A DNA stretch of 64,000 nucleotides from Euglena gracilis. Its lineage: Eukaryota > Euglenida > Euglenophyceae > Euglenales. Position numbers and translations under genes: made by a program. The DNA lies in the NCBI GenBank assembly GCA_039621445.1, contig CP154956.1, forward strand, positions 62,636,257 through 62,700,256. Reading direction: 5' to 3'. The notes under the pieces were generated by a model. The model was not told the DNA's origin, made no database searches, and worked only from the letters and a program-made list of their open reading frames with translations. Of the stretch, positions 11,990 through 24,900 are shown piece after piece (the stretch's first letter is position 1; the number at the start of each line of letters is the position of its first letter).

Positions 11990-12660
11990 CATCGTGCGTT
12001 CGCCCGGATGGGGGGGGGGGGGGGGCGGGTTGCCTTTGCTGTGGGGGGGGTAGCAAGTGCGGCGCTCAGGATGGAAGAGGGGTACACAACAATTGGGTGG
12101 GGCCTGTGTGCTGTGATCAATCCTAGGGTTACCTCGGGTTGGGGACTCGCACCACACCTGGGTGGGGGGGGGGGGTGGGGGGGTCAGGTGGGGGGGTGGG
12201 GGGTGTGGGGGTGGTGATGGGGGTTTTCTTAGTGGTGGGGGGGGGGGCATGGGCGGTTGGGGGGGGGAATGTGGGGGACCAGGAAGGGGGTGTGGTGTCC
12301 TGCGGGGCAGTGGGCTGTGTGGGTGGTGGAGGTGTAGGGGTATTTTGGGGGTGCGTGGAGGGGAGGATGGGGGGTGGGGGGGAGGCATATTGGGGAGCCA
12401 TTTGGGGGTCGAGCGAGGTGGAGGGGGATGAGGAGTGGGGGGGGGGGGGGGTATGGGCCTTTGTTTGTCAGAAAGGGAGCTGTGGCTGTCGGGGTGGGGC
12501 GCGTGGCCGGGGGGGTGGTGTGGGGGGACGGGGGTCCTCCCATAGGCGGGTCCTGTTCGGGCTTGCCTCTGGGGGGAATGGGGTTGGGTGTGGGGGCGGG
12601 GGGCGGGATGTGGGTCTGGTTTGTGTTTGTTGGGTGGGGGGGTGTGGGATGTTGCCCCAT
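11990..12660. repeat. G-run-rich intergenic tract
   Basis: About 670 bp on the + strand are dominated by runs of 4-14 G interrupted by T or GTG. They give Gly-rich and, on the other strand, Pro-rich spurious frames. It lies between the stop of gene A (11475) and the first recognised exon of gene B (12909). The density of G runs would allow many G-quadruplexes. Confidence 0.75.
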
Positions 12661-12908
12661 CTGGTGTCTGTCAGTTAGTGTTGTGCGGCGTGAGTTTTGT
12701 TGCGGAGTGTTTTGGATGGGTCGTTGGCTTGTGGAGTAGTTTCTGTCTCAGCAAGCACTGGGGGTGTTGCCTCTGGACAGCCAACAAAGGCTGCCAGGGA
12801 TCAGGAAAGAAAGCTTGCTGTTGGTGTGTTCAAGAAAACCATTACCATTTCTTGTCAACCAGCCCTTGCCCTGCTCCTCCACTGCTGTTGAATCTTCCAT
12901 GTCCTCAG

Positions 12909-15900
12909 ATGTACAAGGAGGAGTGTATGCGGCTCAACTGCAAACCTAACTCTGTTCTGGTCGCCTCACTGTCTGACGTGTGTGTGCGCTTCTTAAACCT
13001 GGTTTCCCTGGTGCACCTGTTTTTCTTTTTTGACATTGACTGTAGAGTCAATGACAACATGACAGAACCCCCAAAAAATGTGTTACTCCTCACGAAGCAG
13101 TTCAATGTCCATCTGCCCAAGTTGCCACTCAGGTTTTGTTATGTTAGAAAATTTTATGTTTTTCTTGCGGAGCTGCCAGCAGTGGTTGTTTAAAAATAGC
13201 CTTTTGTTTTCTCCCTCTTTCTTAATATGTACGAGAACGCACATTTGTGATTTGTGCGGTTTGTTTGCTGGACGGTGGTTCAAAAGCAGATCAACCAGTA
13301 TTTGGATGTTGCTGTTGATGAAAGGGAGAGCGATGACTCACAGTGTCACGGCATCGACGAAGCCTGAACCAGAAAGCTTGATTCCAAGTGCTCCCTTTCT
13401 TTCCCTATCTGCCCTTTCACTATGCATTTCCTCAATTTATAATTCAAAAAAATCTCCCAAATGGGACTCCAGACCAATCCAATCTGGGAATGGGACTCCA
13501 CTCCAATCTGGGCTGTGGGAAACATTTGAATGTTCCTCCTTCAGCGATATGAGCCAATGGCAGACCGAATGGGTGAGGGCATAGGCCCCCAGCAGGTGGA
13601 TGGGAAGTGTGAGCAGCCTGCCCCAACTCATTGCAAACCCGGGGCGGGGTGGGGGCGGCCGTGCAGGTGCCAGAGGAGCGGGACCTGGCGCGCCTCGTCC
13701 TGCGGGGCAACCACGTGGGCTGCGTGCTGACGCTGCTGGACGTGGTGGCAGAGAACCCGGCCCTGGCGGTGCTGAGCCTGGCGGGGGCCGGCGTGCGCAA
13801 CGCCGGGATGGAGGTCTTCCTGCAGGTCCTGGCAGAGTCTGTGCTGTGTGGCATGTCCCATAACCCCCCCTCGGCCAACCTGTTCTCATCGGGAGGGGGG
13901 TGGATGGAAAGCCTCAACCGGATTGGTTTTCAACGAAGCCTGCCAGGCTGAGGAGCCAGCAACTGTAAACCCCCCCCACGTATAAACCCCTTGGGGTTTA
14001 ATGGATCCGGTTTGGTTGGTCGGCCGAAGGGGGGGTTTATAGGTGGGGGGGGGCCATTGAGCTCTTATCCCTTTATGGGTAGGAGCGAAGCTTACCCCTG
14101 GGGGAAAACCCCCCCTCCCCCCTCCCCCCCCCCTCGGGGCCACCAGGAGAACCGACGGATTATCACCATGATCCTGGCCCCGTTCCTGAAAAAAAAATTT
14201 TTCGGTCGCGAGTGACTGGATTTCTAGTTTCCGAATCACCTGGGTTTGACCCCCAACTCCCCGCCAGGCCCGAGTTGTTCACGCACGAAGGGGTCTAAAC
14301 TGGGTAGGATCGGCCCGCCCCCTTTTTAAGCCCCCCCTCCTTTGGACTCTGCCATTTCGACCAAAAATTGTCAATTTTCAAAGTATCTCCAAAATGAAGC
14401 AAAATCAAAGGAAATGTCCGGGGACCTGATTTGGAGCCCTTGGAACGCCCCATCTGGAAACCCCCCCCCCCAAATAACACCCCCCCCAAATAACACCCCC
14501 CCCCCCAAATAACACCCCCCCCTCGGGGGCCGATTTCGAGCGCCCAAATAACACCCCCCCGTTTTCCTTTGGCTTTCCATGTAAAAATAACCCCCCCCCA
14601 AATAACACACCTCCCCCTGGGGCCCCAGTTCGGGTGCCCAAATAACACACCGGGGGGGTGTTATTTGGGGGGGGGGTTATTTTGATTTCCCGAGCAACTC
14701 CCCGCCTGGCCCGAGATATGCCCGTTTTCGGCCAACGGGGCCATTTTGTACACTTTTTCCATTGTCCGACTTAGCCTAGCCGTTTTCGGCCAAATTCGGC
14801 CAAAAAATCAATATTTTCAAATTTTCTCAAAAATGAAGCAAAAGCAAAGGAAATGTCCGGAGACCTTGGAACGCCCCATCTACCGGTATTTTGATTTCCC
14901 CACAACTCCCCGCCCAGCCCGAGATACGGCCATTTTTCTGCCAATTTTGGCCATTTTGTACACTTTTTCCATTGGTGGACTTAACCGTTTTCCGCCAGAA
15001 AAGTCGAAAATATTTTTTTTGCCCAAAACCACGTTTTTTGGCCTCCCAGACCCGGAAAAAGTGTTTTCGAGCCGAAAATGGGCGTTTTTCGACCCCCCCC
15101 CCCGACCCATCTTGGCCATCATGACCATGATGGCCATCATGACCCATGAGGGCCATCATGACCCATGAGGGCCATCATGACCCATGATGGGCATCACGAC
15201 CCAGGATGGCCATCATGACCCAGGATGGCCATAATGACCCATGACGGCCATCATGACCCATGATGGCCATCATGACCCAGGATGGCCATCATGACCCTTG
15301 ACGCGCATCATGAAATGACCCAGGATGCCCATCACGACCCATGATGGCCATCATGACCCATGATGGCCATCATGACCCATGATGGCCATCATGACCCATG
15401 ATGCCCATCATGACCCATGATGCCCATCATGACCCATGATGGCCATCATGACCCAGGATCAAGCACCTATGCCGACGGCAGCCGACCGCAGCCGACCGCA
15501 GCCGACCGCAGCCAACCGCGGCCGACCGCGCAACTTTTTTTATAATTGATGCCAATTTTTCAGTGAGAATGAGAAATTAAACTCATTTTTATCCCAGATT
15601 TTGAGATTTTTCTGGCATATCTGGCTCATGTTGTCACTTTTGGCCACTTTTGGCCACATTTGGCCATTTTTGGTCGCTTTTGTCCTCTTTTGGCCCATTA
15701 GTCAACATAATTCACCCATTTTGACCTATTTGACCATTTTTGGCCACTTTTTGCCCACTTGTTGTAATTTTGGGCCGAGCATATATCACTTTCTTTTGGT
15801 CATTTTTGTTGTTTTTGCCCACTTTTTTGCTGTGTTTTGGCTGCTTTTGGCCAACTTTTGCTTTTCTTTGAATTCTTTTGACCACTTTTGGCCTCTTTTG

Positions 15901-18900
15901 CCCACTTTTCTCTGCTTTTGGCCATTTTTACCCATTTCTGGCCACTTTCAGGCCACTTTAAATGTCTTTTTGTTGCTTTTGACATCAAGAGCAGCCAGAC
16001 GTGACCTAAAATGGCCTAAAGGTGGCCAAAAATGGTTAAAATGGCCAAAAGTGGGCAAAAGAGGCCAAAGAAAACCTGTTTTGCCCACTGTTTTTGCTAC
16101 TCCAGAAGTTGCACCTGGCACAAAATTGCCAAAAATGATCAAAATGGACCAAAAGGTTACCAAAAGCAGGGAAAAATAACAAAAAAAATGCCCAAAATGG
16201 TCCAAAAAGCCAAAAATGGCCCGGTTGGCCCTGCTTTTGGCCAATTTTGGTCATTTTAGCAGCTTTGTTCACTTTTGGTAACAAACTGGCGCAAAATGCT
16301 CAAAAATGGTCAAATTGGACCAAAAAGAGACCAAAAAAAATGGGCAAAAATAACAAAAAAAGGTCCAAAATGGCTTTAAATGGTCAAAAATGGCCCAAAA
16401 TGGCCCAAGAGTAGGACAAAATGTCATTTTTTGTTGGCCTGCCCCCCATCTACGGCCGACTATTTTGTGGACCGCAGCCGACCGCAGCCGACCGCAGCCG
16501 ACCGCGGGCTTAAATTTGGAATCTGTCATAGGTGCTTGCCCAGGATGGCCATCATGACTCATGATGCCCATCCTGGGTCATGATGGCCATCCTGGGTCAT
16601 GATGGCCATCCTGGGTCATGATGGCCATCCTGGGTCATGATGGCATCCTGGGTCTTGATGCGCATCATGGGTCATGATGGCCATCCTGGGTCATGATGGC
16701 CATCGTGATCCATGATGGCCATCCTGGGTCATGATGCACATGATGGGTCATGAGGAGTTGCCCCCCCCCCGCCCTCCCCTCGGAGAACCGGCAGATTATC
16801 ACCATGACCCCGGCCCGGTTCCCGGACTGGTTGGCCCGCCCCCTCTGCCGACTCTGCCATTTTGCCAGGTCCAAAAATCGGTCAAAAAATCGATTTTTCT
16901 AACAATATCTCGAGAGAACGTACATTATTTCCGGAAATGTGGGTCCGACAAAATGTTCTCCTGAAGGCCCTCTATCACCCCCCGTTCGTCCCCCGTTCGC
17001 CATTTTGGCCGCCGACACGCCTGGCCCAGGGTTCGATATAAGGAGGGCGTACATGGTTTAGGTGGGGGGGGTGTCCCCCCCCCCCTCCTGGCCCGCAGGG
17101 GGGGGTCCGGACCACCCCCCCCCACCTGCAAGGACCTCTCCACCGGGACCCCAGCGGCGCCCAGCCTCACCGATTTTCGGCGGGGAGGTGGCAACATGCC
17201 CTAGGCATGGCTAACCGGGCAAACCTGGGATGAGGTGGCCCCCCCACCTTACATCAGCTGAGCACCACTGACCCCCCCGCCACACACCCCCCCCCCCCCC
17301 AACGTACGGCTAATGGTGCCTGAACGCCCCTAACGCCCCCCCCCCCCACTGCGCCACGTGGCCCCTGACAGCAACCCCGACCGCCCACACCCAATCCAGG
17401 GGCCTCTTAGGTTTTTCCATCATGTTCCCGGAGAACTACCAGGCCTCCCTGGACTTCTCCCCCCCTCCACTCCGCCCCACCAGTGGAGGGGGGGGCCGCT
17501 GCTACCCTGGCTCTTCCACCACTCGGCCCGGGGACCCCGGGCCGGCCTCCGACCTCGTGTACCTCCCCGCACAGTGGGATTCTATGTGCCAGCGGGCACC
17601 CTCACACACTCGGGGGGCCTCCCTGGGAAACCTCGAACAGCCACCAGCCCCCCACCCCCGGAACCTAGCCCTACTATAACAATTTTCTCTCTCCCCACCC
17701 CCCCCACAGAGTCCAACAGGCAAGGACCGCTCATCCCCCGTTGAGGATGAGGACTGCTCTGCCGGGGCTCGGGTCGCCCTCGCCGAAGCAGGCTGGCGGG
17801 CGGACTGGTAGGGATTGGCTGCACCTCGGGTTGGCGGCGTGGTCTGTGCCGCCGAGGACACCGGGGGCCCCTCCACCCCGCCCACTCGCGTCTCAGCCTC
17901 ACGGTGCTGCTCAGCAAGCCTTTTCCCCTCTCATCACCCTACCCCCCCCGACGCCCCAGCAGGCACGCTCTACCAAAACCGAGCGCAAAATGAACACCAA
18001 TCACACACTCAATACCCGACCCGACTTCCCCGGAGCGGGCCGCCATCCCCCGCCCGGGGGCCCAAAATGGACTCCCACGGCCCTAAGGGGAAGCAATCGC
18101 CCCTGGGGGCCCCCAGCCCTGCTCGAGAGCCTCCACGAGCTCATCGAGATCCTCCCACCCGGAACGCATGCCGGGTGGTCACACAGCAAAACCCTCCCTC
18201 CCCGTGTGGCCGGCCATCGCCCACGGGGCACAATGTACGTAGGTCACACACGGGGGGCTCTTTTACCGGCGTTACATGTTCTCGGCGGGCAAGCGACACC
18301 GGACCTTGAAGTTCCCGGCCGGCAAGCGTACCCCGACAAGACTGCGCCAGGCTCGGGGCCGCCCGACGCAGTCCTGTGGGCTTGGTATACGCCCCTCAGT
18401 CCCCCCACCCCCATCACCCCTGCCCCCGAAGGACAAAAACTACACCTCAAGCATTCTCAGGTTGCTTTCCCCGCTTTCTGGCCCAGTCACTCCGGGCAAC
18501 ACTTGATGTGCAAGAGACCGAGGCGTGCTAGATCGTGCCTCCGCAACGAAGACGTGGTCACTCGATTGCCCTAGCCACTCCAGAACCAACAAGCTGACAT
18601 AGGCACACCCCGAAAGGAGCGCCCCCCAAATATTTTTTTTCTTTCCAAACCCAGCGCACAAGAAAGGAAGGACCCCCCCCCAAAACAAAACAAAACAAAA
18701 CAAAAGACCACACATGACCCATGCCTCGGCAATTTCACTGGAGCCACCCGCGAAACTCGACAGGGAGGGACACCCAGACACGGCACGTCACCACATCGCG
18801 CGCACCCTCCCCCGTCCGGAGGCCCCACCGGACGGCACCCGCACTGATGCAACAGCCACCTGGCTGCCCGCTGCGGCCCCAGCATTCAAAGTCCAGCCCT

Positions 18901-21900
18901 ACCCGTAACCTGGCCTTTGCTTGCTCGAACCACCCCAACATCCCCCACCTGCAATCACAGTCACCTGCGGTTAATTCTTACATGGAGAACCCCCTCGGAG
19001 GCACACTAAAGTTGCGCCTTCCCCCACCTAGCGCGCACTCACCCCTACCCCCAACCTCAGGCTCCCCTGGTTTTATTCTTTTATTTATTTACGCGATAAC
19101 CACCCCCCCCCCCCCCCCGATTTTTCACAGCCTAGCACCATTCCGGCACTGTGCCCATTAACACCCCGCCCCTCAAATTAGCATCACCCCAGCCCCGAAC
19201 CCACAGGACCCCCCCCCCCCCCGTGCACCTGCTGCGAAAATCCAGGGACGGGCCCCTCACAGCACGCGGACCCCCCCCTCCGACAGACCCCCCCCGCCCT
19301 GTGTGGGTGTCTGGCCCACGCCGGGAGGCAGCGCCGGCATCCGCTCCACTGTCCTGGCCCGGCCCCAACCCCAGCGTATGTACGGGCCACGGACTAGTGA
19401 GCTCGGGCCCAATCGCCTGAGCCTGCGGCGGCCCATTCCCCCTCCCCGCCCGGAACCGATCGCTCCCGCCCCCCCCCCCCCAATCAGTACATGGCACGTC
19501 CACACCTTGTGCGCCACCCCCCCTCATGCGGAGGCCCCACCGGACCCGCGCTCACGCAGTTGCCACCTGACCACCCTCAGTTACCCTTGCATTTCAAAGA
19601 CCAGCCCCAACCCGTTACCTGGCCTTTGCTTGCTCCGACCCAGGATGACCCAGACACCCCTCGCAGGCACACCACAATTTTTTCCCCCTCTTTTGCAATA
19701 CTCATTTCGTACGCGATAACCACCCGCAAGTCCTCCCCTGAGAGTGCTGGGCTGACCGGGGCGACACCAGCCCTCTGAGACAAAAATCCCACCCTAGCAC
19801 CAGGGCTGTCCTCCCCATTTTTCACGGCCATGCATCGCCCAGGCACTGTGCCCGTTAACGTCCCCCCCCTCTAATCAGCTTCACCCCAGCCCCGAACCCA
19901 CACGATCCCCCCTGCGCACTTGCTGCGGAAACCCAGGGACGGGCCCCTGACAGCACGCGGACCCCCCCCCTCCGACAGACACCCCCCCACCCTGAGTGGG
20001 TGCTTGGCTCACGCCGGGCGGCACCGCCGACATTAGCTCTATCGTCCCGGCCCGGCCCCAACCCCAGCTTCTGTCCGGGCCACGGACCAGTGAGCTTGGG
20101 CCCGGTCGCGCCCGCGGCAGCCCCCCCGGAGCCGATCGCCCGCCCCCCCCCCCCCCCGAATACGCATCACATCAGATTACCCCCAGACCCTGTGCGCGCT
20201 CTGCCTGACCCGCCATGTAGGGAACCCTAAAGGGGGGAGACATTCATTCCCCCCCCACCCGAACTGGCTTGCAGCCTCACCACGACCTCCGCATCAAACC
20301 TCCGACACCCCACCACTCCTCACCCGACCCAGAATGTCATGGGGCCCGATTTCACGCCCCACAACAGAATGGCAACCCCGGGCACCCTACAGCTTCAAAT
20401 TTATCACAAGGCTTTTCAGGCCGAACCAGACAAACTCTTAGTCACTGGCCGACCCTAGAGGCGACTGAGTGCTATATCAGAGTGACTGACAGGGCTAAGG
20501 CTCAAAATACCTCCAATCCAAAGCCCCCCCCCCCGCCCAGCGGAACCCAGCCTCTTCGTGGCGTAGGCGGTATGGGTGTTTTTTTTTCCCTTTTGTGTGT
20601 GTGTGTGTGTGTTTGTTTTTGTTTTACATCATCCCGACCTCCCAGCACACCCACATCCCTCCATCATATCATACCGGCCTCTGCCCCCCAGCGGGCACGC
20701 CCTCATCCCCATCACATCATCCCGGCCTCTGCCCCCCAGCGGGCAGCGGCCACGCCCTCATCCCCATCACATCATCCTGGCCTCTGCCCCCCCCCCCAGC
20801 GGGCACGCCCTCATCCCCCATCACACCATCCCGGCCTCTGCCCCCATCACACCATCCCGGCGTCTGCCCCCCAGCGGGCACGCCCTCATCCCCCCATCAT
20901 TCCATCCCGGCCTCTGCCCCCCCAGCGGGCACGCCCTCATCCCCCATCACATCATCCCGGCCTCTGCCCCCCCAGCGGGCACGCCCTCATCCCCCCATCA
21001 CATCATCCCGGCCTCTGCCCCCCCAGCGGGCACGCCCTCATCCCCCCATCACATCATCCCGGCCTCTGCCCCCCCCAGCGGGCACGCCCTCATCCCCCCA
21101 TCACATCATCCCGGCCTCTGCCCCCCCAGCGGGCACGCCCTCATCCCCCCATCACATCATCCCGGCCTCTGCCCCCCCCCCCCAGCGGGCACGCCCTCAT
21201 CCCCCATCACACCATCCCGGCCTCTGCCCCCATCACACCATCCCGGCGTCTGCCCCCCAGCGGGCACGCCCTCATCCCCATCACATCATCCCGGCCTCTG
21301 CCCCCCAGCGGGCAGCGGCCACGCCCTCATCCCCCATCACATCATCCCGGCCTCTGCCCCCCCAGCGGGCGCCCCCTCATCCCCCTTCACACCCGCCCGC
21401 CTTCTGCCCCCATCACCCCACCCCGGCGTCTGCCCCCCAGCGGGCACGCCCTCATCCCCCCATCATTCCATCCCGGCCTCTGCCCCCCCAGCGGGCACGC
21501 CCTCATCCCCCCATCACATCATCCCGGCCTCTGCCCCCCCAGCGGGCACGCCCTCATCCCCCCATCACATCATCCCGGCCTCTGCCCCCCCAGCGGGCAC
21601 GCCCTCATCCCCCCATCACATCATCCCGGCCTCTGCCCCCCCCCAGCGGGCACGCCCTCATCCCCCCATCATTCCATCCCGGGCCTCCGCCCCCCCAGCG
21701 TGCACGCCCTCCTCCCCCCTGCATCTCATCCCGGCCTCCGCCCCCCCAGCGGGCACGCCCTCATCCCCCCATCATTCCATCCCGGCCTCTGCCCCCCAGC
21801 GGGCACCCCATCATCCCCCCATCACATCATCCCGGCCTCTGCCCCCCCAGCGGGCACGCCCTCATCCCCCCATCACATCATCCCGGCCTCTGCCCCCCCA

Positions 21901-24900
21901 GCGGGCACGCCCTCATCCCCCCATCACATCATCCCGGCCTCTACCCCCCAGCGGGCACGCCCTCACCCCACCCCCCCCCCCCGGCCCCCCACCCCCCCCC
22001 TCATCCCACCTCCCCCTCCCCCATCCCCCCCCCCCTGTGGTCGCCACTCCCCCCATCCCGGCCTCCCCCCCAGTCATCCCCCCCAGCCTCTCCCCAGCCC
22101 TCGCCATCCCCCTCCCCCCTGGCCGTTCCCCGCATCACGAATCCCGCCATCCCCCCCCCTCCCTCCCACCTCCCCCCTCTCCCCCCCTGCCTCCCAACGT
22201 CATCGTACGAAGTTCACCGACGACTAAGCCCCCGTCGCCATCCTGTCCCTCCCGTTCCCCGCAGCGAGGTCATCATCAGAAGAACTTCGCCTCTGCCCCA
22301 GGACACCTCGCCCACCGCCCTCATCATCAATCCTGCCGTACAACATGGCGTGCACATTGTACGAAGTTCACCGCCCCAGACGACCCCCCTCCTCGTCGCC
22401 CTGACCCTGTTCCCTGCTCCTCTCGCTCGGCGGGATCCTCGTACGAAGTTCACCGCCGCAGACGACCCCCCCTCCTCTGCCCTGTCGGGATCATCGTACG
22501 ATGTTCGCGACCGGCACCCCCCACGTCCGGCCCTTCCCCCCCCCACACAGCCAAAACCCTCGGCACTCACCCGGGGACGCTCCGCCGCCACCGCCATCCT
22601 CCTCTCTGTCTGTGATGACCCAAGCAGGCACCGGCATCGCCGACTCCCCCCCCCCCCCCGCCCCTGGCCCGCGGGGGGGCCGGGCCACCCCCCCCCTTAC
22701 CCGGGAAATGAGCCCGGGCCCCGCCGCCCAACCCCGCGGCGGCCCATTTCCCCCCCCCCCCGCCCCCTCCCCGGAGCTCCTCGCACACGCCCCCCCCCAC
22801 CCTAAACCCCCAGACACGGCACGACAGCACCTTGTGCGCACCCCCCCCCGTCCCCCACCTGACAGCACCCACGCTCACACAGTAGCCACCTGGCTGCCCG
22901 CCGTTGCCCCTGCATTCAAAGGCCAGCCCCAACCCGGTACCTGGCCTTTGCTTGCTCAAGCCCCGAATGACCCAGACACCCCCTACCCGCATTCACCCCT
23001 ACCTGAGGTTAGTGCTTACATGAAGAACCCCTCGGAGGCACACCACGCCCCCCCCCCGCCCCAGCGAGTGCACAGTGGCAGTCACCCCCACCCCAACCTC
23101 AGGCTCCTCTGTTTTTTTAAAAAAAAAAAATTTAGCATATTTATTCCTTTCTTTGATAGCCACCCGCAAGTCCTCCTCTGAGAGTGCCGGGCCCCACCCC
23201 TGGCATCATCATACAGTACCACCAACTGGGTTGACCGGGGCGACACCAGCCCTCTGAGACAAATCCCCCACCCCTGCGCCAGGCTCCCCCCCTCCTGACT
23301 TTCCACGGTCTGGCACCGCTCAGACCTTGTGCCCATTAACTCCCCCCCTACTCAGATCAGCATCACCCCAGCCCCGAACCCACACGACCCCCCCCGCGCA
23401 CTTGCTGCAAAAATCCAGGGACGGGCCCCTCACAGCATGCGGAACCCCCCCCCCCCGACAGACACCCCCCCACCCTGTGTGTGGGTGCTTGGCTCGTGCC
23501 GGGCATCAGCGCCGGCGTTCGCTCTACTGTCCTGGCCCGGCCCCAACCCCAGCCTATGAACGGGCCACGGACCAAGGAGATCGGGTCCGGTCGCCAACGC
23601 TCGCGGCGGCCCATTTTCCTCCCCCCCCCCCCAGAGCTCCTCACACACGCCCCCCCCCCACCCTAAACCCCCAGACACGGCACGACAGCACATTGGGCGC
23701 AACCCCCCCCCCCCCACCGGACAGCACCCACACTCACACGGTAGCCACCTGGCTGCCCGTCGTTGCCCCTGCATTCAAAGGCCAGCTCCAACCCGGTACC
23801 TGGCCTTTGCTTGCTCCAGCCCCGAATCATGCATTTGTGCTGATTTTATCTCGCAGCCTGGCATCAGCATGCAAACGTGGTTTGCATGCACTAGCTAATT
23901 GATTTGTTGCCTCTCGGAATTTTGCCACCCCCCCCCATTCGACCAGCCCCGCCCAGCCCATCCCCCACCACCCGCCAAGCATGGTGCCCACTACTCACCC
24001 CCCTGCCAACCCCTGTCCGGCACCCGGGAACCCTGCCCAACTCTGCCTCCACCCACTACCCACCCCACTCACGCACAAATACCCCACCATTTAAGCTATC
24101 AGGAAACTCCCCCTGCATTACATCCATCTGGTGCTGGCTGCTGAAATGAAACCATTTCTATGCAGGACCACTTACACGCAAACGCTGCTTTAAACACCCT
24201 TTTTAATTCTGCGCATAAATTTCATCCACAAATTTCCCTTGCAGCTCATTTCAGTCAAAACACACCAGTGGGGCAGCCCAAATCCTCTTCACTGCGAACC
24301 CCCAAATTTCCGCAATAAGACCCACTGTGTTATAAACTCACATAAAACATAAAGAACAGCATCTCCCAAATTGCAGGGAAAGAAGAAAAGCTAGAGAACA
24401 CCCTCGGAAACATGAATTTACATCAGCGCCTCCTTCACCTCCAGCCAACTCCCACCTTTCATGACACCAGGCCCATTTCCCTCTCCCTTACAATCATATG
24501 TGGCGACAGTGCACGCCCCATCCTCCTTCAGACCGCGGTGAGACACAGCTCTCTCCATGGTTTGTTGAATTTGTGCTGATTTGTCTCACAACCCGACGTC
24601 AGCATGCAAATGTATTTTGTGTTGCACCAACCATTTCATGATTTCTTTTGCAGCCTCTTGGACTTTAAACCTTGGACCGGTCACAGGGCCTGGCAAAACG
24701 TTTTTCTGCCAGCCATTTGTTTGAGTTTCCTGCCCCCCCCCCCCCCTGAGCTCACCCACCCCCCATAGCTCACCCACCAGCTCTCCGCCGAGACTGGTGG
24801 ACGCCGACACCCCCCCCCCCCCCCCCCCCCCCACCCCCCATCCGCCCCCCGATAGGTCATCGCATCGACGCGGGACTGCTACCTGCCCCCCATCCTGGAG

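Larger units (their letters stand above)
17230..24200. repeat. C-rich repeat region (left part of a 13 kb C-skewed tract)
   Basis: The + strand is extremely C-rich with many C(6-14) runs. Inside are related units of about 0.7-0.86 kb. The marker ACCTGGCCTTTGCTTGCT occurs near 18908, 19617, 22940 and 23799, and CCAGGGACGGGCCCCT near 19241, 19932 and 23416. Long Pro/His/Arg-rich open frames run in all three + frames at once, which argues that they result from composition and not from selection. No exon was recognised. Confidence 0.7.

Noticed and set aside
11921-12739. Gly-rich plus-strand and Pro-rich minus-strand frames
   Set aside because: Caused by G runs; no splice signals or motifs.
15115-16752. 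Possible CRISPR array
   Set aside because: Units are contiguous 20 bp tandem repeats without unique spacers, in a eukaryotic context.
20269-22805. Three overlapping Pro-rich open frames of 650-736 codons
   Set aside because: They coincide with a 47-50 bp minisatellite and C-rich flanks; all three frames are open at once, so the openness reflects lack of stop codons in the repeat.
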